Assembly (NCBI GenBank): GCA_023423535.1
Contig: JAFAFL010000019.1
Span: 124,001-188,000 of the forward strand
Direction: 5' to 3'
DNA: 64,000 nt
Source: Pseudomonadota bacterium
Lineage (GTDB): Bacteria > Myxococcota > Myxococcia > Myxococcales > Myxococcaceae
A model generated the notes under the pieces. It was not told the DNA's origin, made no database searches, and saw only the letters and a list, made by a program, of their open reading frames with translations. Below are positions 43,143-51,437 of the stretch, in pieces. Every line of letters starts with the position of its first letter. Within the stretch, counting starts at the first letter, position 1. The position numbers and the translations under genes were made by a program.

Positions 43143-44333
43143 ATGTCGGAGCGCATCCTCGTCGGGACGCGAAAGGGCACCTTCTTCGTCGAGAAGATTG
43201 GTGGAACGTGGCGGCCGAGGCTCGCGGGTCACGCGGGCGTGGGCGTGAACTTCGTCTCGCGTGATCCGCACACGGACACGCTGTGGGCTGCGCTCGGGCA
43301 CGGGCACTGGGGCGCGAAGCTGTCGCGCTCCACCGACGGCGGGCAGACGTGGCGGGACGCGCCGCAGATCAAGTATCCGGAGGGCGCCCGCCACCTGCTC
43401 CCGCCCATGCCGTCCGAGGACGGTGAGCCCACCGGCGCGGTCGTGCTGAAGAGCGCCACGCTGCAGAAGCTGTGGGTGATGGCGTTCGCGCCCGGGCGCA
43501 TCTACGTGGGCACCATCCCCGGTGGCCTCTTCGTCAGCGACAACGGCGGCGAGACCTTCGAGCTCAACCGGCCGCTGTGGAACCACGACTCGCGCGGAGG
43601 AGATCTCTTCAGCAGCGTGGGCAGCGTCGGCGCCGCCGCCGAGGATCTCTCGACGCGGAAGACGCACTGGTTCGGCACGCCGGCCGCGGAGGGCGGCGAG
43701 TTCGCGCCGGGCCTGCACTCCATCGCGGTGAACCCGAAGGACCCGAACCACCTGCTGGTCGCGGTCTCCACCGCGGGCGTGCTCGAGTCCACCGACGGCG
43801 GGAAGAGCTGGCAGGGTCGCAACCGCGGCATGACGAACGACTACCTGCCGAACCCCGAGGCCGAGTGGGGCCACGATCCGCACGCCATCGAGCTGTGCGC
43901 GGCAGACCCGCGGCACGTCTGGCAGCAGAACCACGCCGGCGTCTTCTACAGCTCCGACGGGGCGAAGACCTGGCGCAAGGTGTCGAAGCCGGAGAAGGGC
44001 GTGCGCTTCGGCTTCCCGGTGGCGGTCGATCAGAAGGACGGGCGGTGCGCGTGGCTCGTGCCCGGGCACAGCGACATGCAGCGGATGACCATCGACGGCG
44101 CCCTCTTCGTCGCGCGCACGCAGGACGGCGGCGAGACCTGGGAAGACCTCCGCGAGGGCCTTCCGCAGCAGGGCGCCTATGACGTGGTGCTCCGTCACGC
44201 GCTGGGCAACAGCGGCGACGCGCTCGCGTTCGGCAGCACCACCGGAAACCTCTACGTCAGCGAGGACCGCGGCGAGAGCTGGAAGGGCGTGACGCACAAC
44301 CTGCCGCCCATCTACAGCGTCCGCTTCGCCTGA
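43143..44333 (+). CDS. BNR/Asp-box beta-propeller protein
   Basis: A 396-residue protein of sialidase-like propeller repeats: Asp-box motifs SxDGGxTW occur at least six times (STDGGQTW, SDNGGETF, STDGGKSW, SSDGAKTW, TQDGGETW, SEDRGESW). There is no signal peptide, which makes a cytosolic partner of the ubiquitin-like protein likely. Catalytic sialidase residues are not evident, so it may be a scaffold or binding protein. It is tightly coupled to the gene before it; pairs like this one are known in several bacterial groups but have no established function that I know of. Confidence 0.85.
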   Translation: MSERILVGTRKGTFFVEKIGGTWRPRLAGHAGVGVNFVSRDPHTDTLWAALGHGHWGAKLSRSTDGGQTWRDAPQIKYPEGARHLLPPMPSEDGEPTGAVVLKSATLQKLWVMAFAPGRIYVGTIPGGLFVSDNGGETFELNRPLWNHDSRGGDLFSSVGSVGAAAEDLSTRKTHWFGTPAAEGGEFAPGLHSIAVNPKDPNHLLVAVSTAGVLESTDGGKSWQGRNRGMTNDYLPNPEAEWGHDPHAIELCAADPRHVWQQNHAGVFYSSDGAKTWRKVSKPEKGVRFGFPVAVDQKDGRCAWLVPGHSDMQRMTIDGALFVARTQDGGETWEDLREGLPQQGAYDVVLRHALGNSGDALAFGSTTGNLYVSEDRGESWKGVTHNLPPIYSVRFA

Positions 44334-44360
44334 CGATCGTCCTCGGCCTCCGGTGCGCTC

Positions 44361-44669
44361 TCAGAAGCAGAGGTGGGTGAGGTAGTTCGCGAACAGGCTG
44401 ACTCCCGCGGCCCCCACCGCGGCGACCGCCAGCAGCTTCCCCACGAGGCCCCTTCGGAGGAAGAGCAGGGGCGCGGAGACGAGCCCGGCCACAGCGAGCA
44501 GCCCGGTCACCGTCGAGGCGGCCGGCATGCCGCAGTCGAAATAGCCGAACTGGAAAACGGTGAAGGCGACCGCGGCCACCGAGCCGACGAGCAGGGCGGT
44601 CTTCAGGGGCCGCTTCGCATCGTGTGGCTTCGCGTCGATTGCGGCGGATTCGGTGGCGTCGCTGTGCAT
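44361..44669 (-). CDS. Small three-helix membrane protein
   Basis: A 102-residue protein with a polar, acidic N-terminus (HSDATESAAIDAKPHD) and three hydrophobic segments (about 22-43, 54-72, 80-99, the last ending in NYLTHLCF). Family unknown. It is divergent from the signal-less cell-wall peptidase that starts 112 nt away, so a protective role is conceivable but unproven. The ATG at 44669 was chosen because the longer frame upstream is antisense to the peptidase. Confidence 0.65.
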   Translation of the reverse strand: MHSDATESAAIDAKPHDAKRPLKTALLVGSVAAVAFTVFQFGYFDCGMPAASTVTGLLAVAGLVSAPLLFLRRGLVGKLLAVAAVGAAGVSLFANYLTHLCF

Positions 44670-44781
44670 GTCGCCGCGAGCCTGCCATGAAAAAGCACCC
44701 CCACCCGAAACCGCGGCTCCCAAATTCTGAGAATCCACTCGCGTCCTTGAGCAAAGGGGAGGGCGCACGGGAGAGATTCTC

Positions 44782-45684
44782 ATGCGGATCCAAAGCTCCA
44801 CCGCGGCCGCGACTGCCGCCTCCACCTCTTCCCAGCCCACGCTCCGGCTCGGCGCGAAGGGCAGCGCGGTCACGTTGCTGCAGCAGCGGCTGAAGGCCGC
44901 CGGCTTCAACCCGGGCACGATCGACGGGCAGTTCGGCCCGAAGACGCTCGCGGCGGTGAAGGCCTTCCAGCGCGCGCGAGGACTCGTCCAGGACGGCATC
45001 GTGGGTCCGAAGACGTGGGCGCAGCTCAACGCCGGCGGGGGCTCGAGCGGCTCCGGCCCGGTGCTCAAGCAGGGCGCGAAGGGCCAGCCGGTGGCGCAGC
45101 TGCAGGCGCGGCTGAACCAGCTCGGCTTCAACGCGGGCGCGGCGGACGGACAGTTCGGTCCGAAGACGCTGGCGGCAGTGAAGGCCTTCCAGAAGAGCCG
45201 CGGCCTCGCGCAGGACGGCATCGTGGGGCCGAAGACGTGGGCGAAGCTCGGCATCCACGCCAGCGGGAGCGTGAGCAACCCCGGTGGCACTGGCGGCGGC
45301 ACGCAGGTGACCGGCTACGTGAACGGCTCGCCGAGGACGATCACCGTCAAGTCGATCCCCAACGGCCACAAGCTGCGCTCGGACGCGGCCGACGCGTTCA
45401 ACCGGATGTACGAGGACGCGCGCCGCGCGGGCATCACGCTCCACGTGAACAGCGGCTTCCGGACGATGGCGCAGCAGCAGCACCTCTACAACCTCTACAA
45501 GGCGGGCAAGGGCAACCTCGCGGCGCCGCCCGGCTACTCGAACCACCAGGGCGGGATCGCGGTGGACGTGCAGGTCGGCAGCACCTCGTCGAGCACCTAC
45601 AAGTGGCTCGCCGCCAACGCGCACAAGTACGGCTTCGCCCGCACCGTGCCCTCCGAGCCGTGGCACTGGGAGTACCGGCGCTGA
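44782..45684 (+). CDS. Peptidoglycan-binding D-Ala-D-Ala peptidase (M15/VanY-like), no signal peptide
   Basis: A 300-residue enzyme. It starts with a Ser/Thr/Ala-rich head (MRIQSSTAAATAASTSS) without a signal peptide, then two peptidoglycan-binding_1 domains (about 20-83 and 95-158, each with DGQFGPKTLAAVKAFQ), a Gly-rich linker and an M15 peptidase domain (about 180-300). Zinc ligands are H255 and D262 in SNHQGGIAVDV and H295 in EPWHWEY. It would cut stem peptides of peptidoglycan. Export must be non-Sec, or the product acts on cell wall after lysis. Ribosome site GGGAGAG. Confidence 0.88.
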   Translation: MRIQSSTAAATAASTSSQPTLRLGAKGSAVTLLQQRLKAAGFNPGTIDGQFGPKTLAAVKAFQRARGLVQDGIVGPKTWAQLNAGGGSSGSGPVLKQGAKGQPVAQLQARLNQLGFNAGAADGQFGPKTLAAVKAFQKSRGLAQDGIVGPKTWAKLGIHASGSVSNPGGTGGGTQVTGYVNGSPRTITVKSIPNGHKLRSDAADAFNRMYEDARRAGITLHVNSGFRTMAQQQHLYNLYKAGKGNLAAPPGYSNHQGGIAVDVQVGSTSSSTYKWLAANAHKYGFARTVPSEPWHWEYRR

Positions 45685-45702
45685 AGCAGAGCGGGCGCGC
45701 GT

Positions 45703-45729
45703 GAGCCTGCCCGCCGCCGGGGGAGGCTC
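45703..45729 (+). terminator. Possible terminator hairpin after the M15 peptidase
   Basis: GAGCCTGCCC and GGGGAGGCTC can pair with one mismatch around a GC-rich loop 18 nt after the stop. No T-run follows, so the case is weak. Confidence 0.3.
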
Positions 45730-45806
45730 CACGTCACGATGCCGCGCGACGAACGTCGCCCGCCGCACGCGGGACGGCGCTCTGATTTGCGCTGGCGGAC
45801 ATGCAG

Positions 45807-45818
45807 ATATTCGCATAT
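45807..45818. promoter_or_regulatory. ArsR-type operator
   Basis: The AT-rich imperfect palindrome ATATTCGCATAT stands out in this GC-rich region and lies upstream of arsR. ArsR-family repressors bind such sites (ATA...TAT half-sites around a TCGC core); arsenite would relieve repression of the arsR-acr3-arsC operon. The match to ArsR sites is from known family behaviour; binding here is inferred. Confidence 0.6.
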
Positions 45819-45866
45819 CAGTGATTCCGCATGCCGTCTGCCGCCGCAACGCTGAAGGTCGAGCCG

Positions 45867-46232
45867 ATGAGCCGCCTGTTCCGGGCGCTCGGCGACGAGA
45901 CGCGCCTGCGCATCGTTGCGCTGCTCGCCCACGGTGAGCTCTGCGTGTGTCACGTGCAGCAGGCGCTCGGCCTGACCCAACCCAACGCTTCGCAGCAGCT
46001 GGCGGTGCTCCGGAACGCCGGGATCGTCACCAGCCGCAGACAGGGCGGCTGGGTCTTCTACCGGCTGGAGGTACAGGACTCGCCGGAGCGGACGAGGCAC
46101 CTTCGGGCGCTGGTGGGCGCATTCGGCAAGCAGGAGGCGCTGAAGCGGGACGTGGAGCGACTCGTCGCTTCGCTCGGACCCGGGGCGTGCGCCAACCCGC
46201 CAACCAGAAGAGCGAAAGCGAAGACGCCATGA
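45867..46232 (+). CDS. arsR: ArsR-family arsenic-responsive repressor
   Basis: A 121-residue winged-helix repressor: RALGDETRLRIVALL and the recognition helix region LTQPNASQQLAVLRNAGIV. The metal site ELCVCHV with C26 and C28 is the classic arsenite-sensing motif. It represses its own operon until arsenite binds. The start at 45867 has GAAGGTCGAG just upstream and fits the family start; ATG 45831 would add 12 residues but has no ribosome site. Its stop overlaps the acr3 start (ATGA). Confidence 0.93.
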   Translation: MSRLFRALGDETRLRIVALLAHGELCVCHVQQALGLTQPNASQQLAVLRNAGIVTSRRQGGWVFYRLEVQDSPERTRHLRALVGAFGKQEALKRDVERLVASLGPGACANPPTRRAKAKTP

Positions 46233-47359
46233 GCACCCCAGCGATCGCACCCCGGCCTGACGCGAAGTCCATCGTCAAGAACCTCTCCTTCATCGACCGG
46301 TACCTGCCGCTGTGGATCTTCCTCGCCATGGCGCTGGGGATCGGGCTCGGGCGGGTGTTTCCCGACCTCGGCGCGCAGCTGGACACGGTGAAGCTGGACA
46401 CGGTCTCGCTGCCCATCGCGGTGGGCCTGCTGTGGATGATGTACCCGGTGCTGGCGAAGGTCCGCTACGGCGAGCTGGGCCGGCTGCGCACGCGCCGGAA
46501 GCTCTTCGCGGTGTCGCTCTTCCTCAACTGGTTCGTCGGCCCGCTGCTGATGTTCGGGCTCGCGTGGCTGCTGCTGCCGGACCTCCCGCACTACCGGACG
46601 GGGCTCATCCTCATCGGGCTCGCGCGCTGCATCGCCATGGTGCTGCTGTGGAACATGCTGGCGAAGGGAAGCAACGAGCTGGCGGCGGTGCTCGTCGCCA
46701 TCAACAGCCTCTTCCAGATCCTCCTCTACTCGTTCCTCGGCTGGCTGTTCATCACCGCCATCCCTCAGTGGCTGGGGCTGCCGGGCACCGCGTTCGAGAT
46801 CTCGATGTGGGCGATCGCGAAGAGCGTCCTCATCTTCCTCGGCGTGCCGTTGGCGGCGGGCTTCCTCACGCGGGTGCTGCTCGTGCGCGCGAAGGGCGAG
46901 GCCTGGTACGAGCAGCGGTTCCTGCCGCGCCTGGGCCCCACCGCGTTGCTCGGGCTGCTCTACACGATCGTCCTCATGTTCGCGATGCAGGGGGACAAGA
47001 TCACCCGGCTGCCGCTGGACGTGGTCCGCATCTCGCTCCCGCTGATGCTCTACTTCGTCCTCATGTTCGCCCTCGCCTTCCTGCTCTCGAAGCGGATGGG
47101 CTTCACCTACGAGGAGACCGCCTCCGTCTCCTTCACCGCCGCCGGGAACAACTTCGAGCTCGCCATCGCGGTGGCTATCGGCGTGTTCGGCATCTCGTCG
47201 GGTGAAGCGCTGGCCGGCGTGGTCGGCCCGCTCATCGAGGTGCCCGCGCTGATCGGCCTGGTGTACGTCTCGCTCTGGCTGAAGCGGCGCCTGTTCCCCG
47301 GCTCCGGCGAACGGGTGTTGCCGCGGAAGGTCACCTCCACCGAGGGCATGATCCGATGA
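46229..47359 (+). CDS. acr3: Acr3 arsenite efflux permease
   Basis: A 376-residue inner-membrane carrier with ten predicted helices. The Acr3 hallmark GLARCIAMVLLWN, carrying the essential cysteine of the family, is present, as are TAAGNNFELAIAVAIGVFG and EVPALIGLVYVSLW. It exports arsenite (and possibly antimonite) using the proton gradient. It overlaps arsR upstream and arsC downstream by 4 nt each. Confidence 0.95.
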   Translation: MSTPAIAPRPDAKSIVKNLSFIDRYLPLWIFLAMALGIGLGRVFPDLGAQLDTVKLDTVSLPIAVGLLWMMYPVLAKVRYGELGRLRTRRKLFAVSLFLNWFVGPLLMFGLAWLLLPDLPHYRTGLILIGLARCIAMVLLWNMLAKGSNELAAVLVAINSLFQILLYSFLGWLFITAIPQWLGLPGTAFEISMWAIAKSVLIFLGVPLAAGFLTRVLLVRAKGEAWYEQRFLPRLGPTALLGLLYTIVLMFAMQGDKITRLPLDVVRISLPLMLYFVLMFALAFLLSKRMGFTYEETASVSFTAAGNNFELAIAVAIGVFGISSGEALAGVVGPLIEVPALIGLVYVSLWLKRRLFPGSGERVLPRKVTSTEGMIR

Positions 47360-47766
47360 AGCGGCGGGTCATCTTCGCCTGCGTCCACAGCGCCGGCCGC
47401 TCGCAGATGGCGGCGGCGTTCTTCAACCGGCTCGCCGCGCCGGGTGTCGCGGAGGCCACCGCCGCGGGCACCGAACCCGCCCTGCGCGTGCACCCGGAGG
47501 TCGCCGAGGCGATGGCGGAGCTCGGCTACGACCTCTCCGGCGCGAAGCCGCAGCTGCTGACCGAGGCGCTGGCGAAGGACGCGGCGCTGCTCGTCACCAT
47601 GGGCTGCGGCGAGAAGTGTCCCTTCGTGCCCGGGCTCGAGATCACTGACTGGGCGCTCGCCGATCCGAAGGGCCAGGGCGCGGACGCGGTGCGGCAGATC
47701 CGCGACGAGGTGAGGGAGCGCGTGGAGCGGCTGCTCAAGGCGCGGGGCTGGGCGCGCGCTGCGTAG
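47356..47766 (+). CDS. arsC: Arsenate reductase of the LMW-phosphatase type
   Basis: A 136-residue protein with the phosphatase-like loop CX5R (C9-V-H-S-A-G-R15-S) and two further cysteines, C84 and C88, in MGCGEKCP, as in thioredoxin-coupled arsenate reductases. It reduces arsenate to arsenite, which Acr3 exports. The loop CVHSAGRS differs from the common CTGNSCRS, and lacks its second Cys, a detail seen in Acr3-linked variants. Coupled to acr3 by an ATGA overlap. Confidence 0.9.
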   Translation: MKRRVIFACVHSAGRSQMAAAFFNRLAAPGVAEATAAGTEPALRVHPEVAEAMAELGYDLSGAKPQLLTEALAKDAALLVTMGCGEKCPFVPGLEITDWALADPKGQGADAVRQIRDEVRERVERLLKARGWARAA

Positions 47767-47769
47767 TCC

Positions 47770-48195
47770 TCAGCGCGGCGGGACCTGCACCCGCCCGTCC
47801 GCATCGATGGTGAAGTGGAGGTTGCCGTCCTTCGGCCCGGTGGCGGAGACGAACAGGTGGTAGCGCCCGCCGCGCGTGAGCTCCACCGCAGGCGTCACCA
47901 CCTCGAAGCCTTCCGGCGTCTGGCCGTAGGTGATCTCCGCCGGGCGCGGTGCGTCGCCGAAAGACTGGGCGCGCACCTTCCACACGCTCGTGCCCGCGTC
48001 GTCGAGCACCTCGAGGGTGTCGTAGCGCGGCGCGTCTTCGGCACCGGAGCCGTTGGAGATGACGAAGCGCGGCGAGGGGAGCCGCTCGTCGGACGTGGCC
48101 GGCTTCACGTTCAGCGTCGTCGCGCAGCCGGTGGCGAACAGCAGCGCGGCAACGACGGCAGCAGTCTTCGCGAAAGGGGACCGCGAAGGGATCAC
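47770..48195 (-). CDS. Small lipoprotein coupled to a HEXXH protein
   Basis: A 141-residue predicted lipoprotein (signal ending ATGC, C24) with a beta-rich mature part (RFVISNGSG, SVWKVRAQS, AVELTRGGRYHLFV). The start is a GTG that overlaps the stop of the upstream gene (GTGA), so translation is coupled. Size, lipoprotein nature and coupling to a protease-like gene suggest an immunity protein, but that is inference. It converges with arsC, 3 nt apart. Confidence 0.7.
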   Translation of the reverse strand: MIPSRSPFAKTAAVVAALLFATGCATTLNVKPATSDERLPSPRFVISNGSGAEDAPRYDTLEVLDDAGTSVWKVRAQSFGDAPRPAEITYGQTPEGFEVVTPAVELTRGGRYHLFVSATGPKDGNLHFTIDADGRVQVPPR

Positions 48196-49160
48196 GGCGC
48201 GCCGCGACCCGCGCGCAGCTCGGTGATCATGGCGCGGACCTGCTCGGTGTAGTCCTGCCCGTCATGGATGAAGCGGGCGTTCGGGTTCGCCGGCTGGGAG
48301 AACATCCCCGCGTCGAACGCGCGCTCGATCACCGAGGCCTGCTGCTCGGGGTTCAGCGCGCTCCAGGGACGGCCCTCGGACAGCGCGCGGCCGTAGTCGT
48401 AGCCCTCGCCGAAGTTCTGCGCCCACAGCGCCTCGGACATGTAGTCGGTGCCGCCGTTCTGGTGCTGCCACACGTGCGCGGCCTCGTGCACGAGCAGCGA
48501 CTCGGTCATCGGGAGCCAGTCCTGCGGCACGTACACGGTGTCGCCGTGCGCGAAGGGCCGGTTGGGCAGCGTGAACAGCCCGGCGTTGCCCTCCTTGATC
48601 CGCATCCGCGACGGGTCGAACGAGTCGCCGTACACGCTCTTCAGCAGCGCCGTCTCCTCCGCGGTCAGCTTCCGTCCGGGAGGTTCGATGCCGAGCAGCG
48701 TCTGCACCGCGCTCACCGCCGAACCGCCCGCCATCAGCACCGCGTCCACCGGCGTCTGCAGCACCTTCACCAGCGACGAGCCCAGCTTGCGCAGCCCGTC
48801 ACCGAAGCGGCCGGAGAAGAGATCCCCGAGCCCGCCGCCGAAGGTCTGGACCGCCTCGCCCACGTTGCGCGCCGCACCGACGACCGCGGAGGTGATCCCG
48901 GTGAACACGCGACCGAACGCATCGCCCACGCGCGCGAAGAAGCCACGCTCCTGACGGGGCGCCGGCGCAGTCCCCGGAGTCGGCTCGGGAGGCGTGTGCG
49001 TATGCGCGTGCTGCGCCTGCACCGGGGCGGGACCGCTGAAGCTGTCGGCCCGCGCCGCAGCCCGGGCGCCGGACGTGTGGGTCTGGGGCGCGGGCTGTGG
49101 GGAAAGCTGAGTCTCGGTGGGACGCGCAGAATGGCGAGTGACGTTCGAGTTGATGCGCAT
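48192..49160 (-). CDS. HEXXH metalloprotease-like protein without signal peptide
   Basis: A 322-residue protein. The N-terminal 70 residues are disordered and polar (MRINSNVTRHSARPTETQLS, His/Pro-rich), with no signal peptide. A central Gly/Val-rich region (about 75-160) contains amphipathic, membrane-active-looking stretches (SAVVGAARNVGEAVQTFGGG). The C-terminal domain has HEAAH (225-229) in LVHEAAHVWQHQNGGTDYM, the pattern of DUF4157-like zinc peptidases that are often found in polymorphic toxins. Its stop overlaps the downstream lipoprotein's GTG. It may be a secreted effector (inference). No strong ribosome site is visible upstream of 49160. Confidence 0.75.
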   Translation of the reverse strand: MRINSNVTRHSARPTETQLSPQPAPQTHTSGARAAARADSFSGPAPVQAQHAHTHTPPEPTPGTAPAPRQERGFFARVGDAFGRVFTGITSAVVGAARNVGEAVQTFGGGLGDLFSGRFGDGLRKLGSSLVKVLQTPVDAVLMAGGSAVSAVQTLLGIEPPGRKLTAEETALLKSVYGDSFDPSRMRIKEGNAGLFTLPNRPFAHGDTVYVPQDWLPMTESLLVHEAAHVWQHQNGGTDYMSEALWAQNFGEGYDYGRALSEGRPWSALNPEQQASVIERAFDAGMFSQPANPNARFIHDGQDYTEQVRAMITELRAGRGAP

Positions 49161-49207
49161 GTGGGGATTGTCGCTCGGCGGCGTCCGCTGTTGCGACCGG
49201 ATGCCGC

Positions 49208-50641
49208 TCACCACCCGAAGAGTGGGAACCAGAACGCGGCAAAGAGCGCGAGCACGCCCAGACCCACGGCGGTGAAGAGGACGCCGGGGACGATCATGTC
49301 CCGCGCGGTGAGCTCGCCCTTCCCGTCCGGCCGGACGCTGAGCCCGTAGGCGAGCACGTTGGGCGGGGTGCTCATGGGCAGCGGCATCGACAGGGTGCAG
49401 GCGAACGCGGCGACGAGCAGCAGCAGCGCGTGGTCCACGCCGGCAAAGCCCATCACGATCGGCGCGAGCAGGTTCACCGCCGCGGTGTTGCTCATCACCG
49501 AGGAGAGAAAGACCGCGAACACGGCGACCACGCCGGTCAGCACGAACGGGCCGACCCTGCCCACCGGCACGAACTGGCCCACCCAGGCCGCGAGCCCGGA
49601 CTGATCCACCGCCGCGCCGAGCGAGAGCCCCCCACCGATGAGGAGGATGACGTCCCACGGCATCGCCCGGAGCTCGGCGGTGCGCAGGAGGTTGGTGCCG
49701 AAGAAGACGACCACCGGCAGCAGCGCCACCGTGCCGGAGGTGAGCGAGAACTGCGCGCCGAAGATCCAGCCCAGCACGGTGAGCGTGAACACGCCGATGA
49801 CCAGCGCCTGCGGACGGCCGAAGGGCTGGGCCGGGCGTTCCTCGAGCTCGACGGACTCCACGCGGGAGGGGAAGAGGCGGCGCAGGTACAGCAAGAGGAG
49901 CAGCTGCAGCACGATGAGCAGCGGGACCGCGAGCGCCATCCACACGCCGAAGCTCGGGGCCTCGCCCTCGACGGTGAGGTAGCGCATCACGATCGCGTTG
50001 GGCGGAGAGCTGACCGGCGTGGCGAGCCCGCTGAGGTTCGCGGAGAACGCGATGCCCACCAGCAGCGCCTTGCGGAAGCCGTCGCCCTCGGGGACGCGGC
50101 GCAGCATCGCGGCGGCGGGACCGAGCATCAGCGCGCACGCGGCGGTGTTGCTCATCCACACGCCGAGCAGCGAGGTCACGAGCATCATCGCCAGCACGAC
50201 GCGCGTCGGCGAGCGGCCCACGCGGCGGAGGATGCTCTCGGAGACGAGGTGCGCGAGCCCGGTGCGTTCGATCGCCGCGCTGAGCACGAAGCCGCCGAGG
50301 AACAGCAGCGTCACGTCGGAGAAGAAGGCGTTGAGGAACAGCGCGCTGCCGCCGTCCTTCGCCAGCACCGGCGCGAGCCACACCAGCTCGAGGCCCAGCA
50401 CGATGAGGCTGGTGACGAAGAGCGGGACGGCCTCGGTGACCCAGAGCACCGCGGCCGCGAAGACGATCCCCAGCGTGAGCTCCGCCGGCCGCGACAGCCC
50501 GAGCGAGTCCGGGAGCCATCCGCGATCGGCGGCGAAGATGAAGAGGCCCGCGAGCAACAGCCCCGGCGGGGTGCGCCACCGCAGCCTCAGCGCGATGGGC
50601 ACCCACTCCGGAACGCGGCGCCTCTGGTGGAGAGCGGACAC
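49208..50641 (-). CDS. DASS/SLC13-family anion transporter
   Basis: A 477-residue inner-membrane carrier for dicarboxylates or sulfate. Two copies of the family SNT signature appear (WMSNTAACALMLGP and VMSNTAAVNLLAPIVM), with LSGLATPVSSPPNAIV and PLPMSTPPNVLAYG as the ion- and substrate-binding turns. About eleven membrane segments are predicted. The start is GTG, 3 nt after the GST gene's stop on the same strand, so the two are probably co-transcribed. Substrate not determined. Confidence 0.88.
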   Translation of the reverse strand: MSALHQRRRVPEWVPIALRLRWRTPPGLLLAGLFIFAADRGWLPDSLGLSRPAELTLGIVFAAAVLWVTEAVPLFVTSLIVLGLELVWLAPVLAKDGGSALFLNAFFSDVTLLFLGGFVLSAAIERTGLAHLVSESILRRVGRSPTRVVLAMMLVTSLLGVWMSNTAACALMLGPAAAMLRRVPEGDGFRKALLVGIAFSANLSGLATPVSSPPNAIVMRYLTVEGEAPSFGVWMALAVPLLIVLQLLLLLYLRRLFPSRVESVELEERPAQPFGRPQALVIGVFTLTVLGWIFGAQFSLTSGTVALLPVVVFFGTNLLRTAELRAMPWDVILLIGGGLSLGAAVDQSGLAAWVGQFVPVGRVGPFVLTGVVAVFAVFLSSVMSNTAAVNLLAPIVMGFAGVDHALLLLVAAFACTLSMPLPMSTPPNVLAYGLSVRPDGKGELTARDMIVPGVLFTAVGLGVLALFAAFWFPLFGW

Positions 50642-50644
50642 GCC

Positions 50645-51253
50645 CTACTTCTTCAGGAGCCCTTCGGCCTCGAGCATGGCGAGGACCGCGGGCCGCTTGC
50701 CGATGCGATCGTGGTGCGCGACGAGGCCGGGAACCTTCGAGAGGTCCGGGCCCATCTTCTTGCCCCAGGTGAGCATGGTGAAGAGGTACGCGTCCGCGAG
50801 GGTGAAGCCGTTGCCCACGAGGAACTCACGCTGGCCGTACTGCTTCTCCAGCAGCGCGAGCCGGCTGTCGATCTTCGCCAGCACCGCCTTCCGCTGCTCC
50901 TCCGGCAGCGCCGGGTTGAAGAGCTGGCTGTAGTTCTTGTGGATCTCGGTGGCGATGAAGTGCACGAGCTCCAGCACCCGGTAGCGCTCCAGGCCGGAGG
51001 CGGGGAGGAGCCCGGACTGCGGCTTCTGGTCCGCGATGTACGAGGAGACGATCGCGGCCTCGGTGAGGACCTGTCCGTCGTCGAGCTGCAGCGCCGGCAC
51101 GTAGCCCTTCGGGTTCACCGCGTAGAAGTCCTCGCCGCCCTCCGTCTTGTGGGTGGCCAGATCCACGCGCACCAGCGTCGGCTGGAAGCCCGCCTCGCGA
51201 AGGACCATGTGGGGGAACATCGAACAGGCGCCCGGCGTGTAGAACAGCTTCAT
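50645..51253 (-). CDS. gst: Beta-class glutathione S-transferase
   Basis: A 202-residue cytosolic transferase: thioredoxin-like domain with C10 in YTPGACS, then NPKGYVPALQLDDG and the SNAIL-like TEAAIVSSYIA, and an all-helical C-terminal domain with H105 in ATEIHKNYSQLF. C10 and the His match the catalytic pair of E. coli GstA. It probably conjugates or reduces electrophiles. AGGAG precedes the ATG. Confidence 0.92.
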   Translation of the reverse strand: MKLFYTPGACSMFPHMVLREAGFQPTLVRVDLATHKTEGGEDFYAVNPKGYVPALQLDDGQVLTEAAIVSSYIADQKPQSGLLPASGLERYRVLELVHFIATEIHKNYSQLFNPALPEEQRKAVLAKIDSRLALLEKQYGQREFLVGNGFTLADAYLFTMLTWGKKMGPDLSKVPGLVAHHDRIGKRPAVLAMLEAEGLLKK

Positions 51254-51437
51254 CTCATGCGCTCCTGGTGAGGGGGGGAGAGCTGCGCGCAGCGATCTAA
51301 CGCGCGCGCCGGGGAAGTCGAGCCGATCTCCACTTCGCCTCCGCCGCAGGTCCGCCAACGCACGACGCCCGGCCGCGCCGCCCCCTTTGAGGAGCGGACG
51401 GGCCGGGCGCCTTGCTGCTGCTGCTGAGTGCGTCTGA

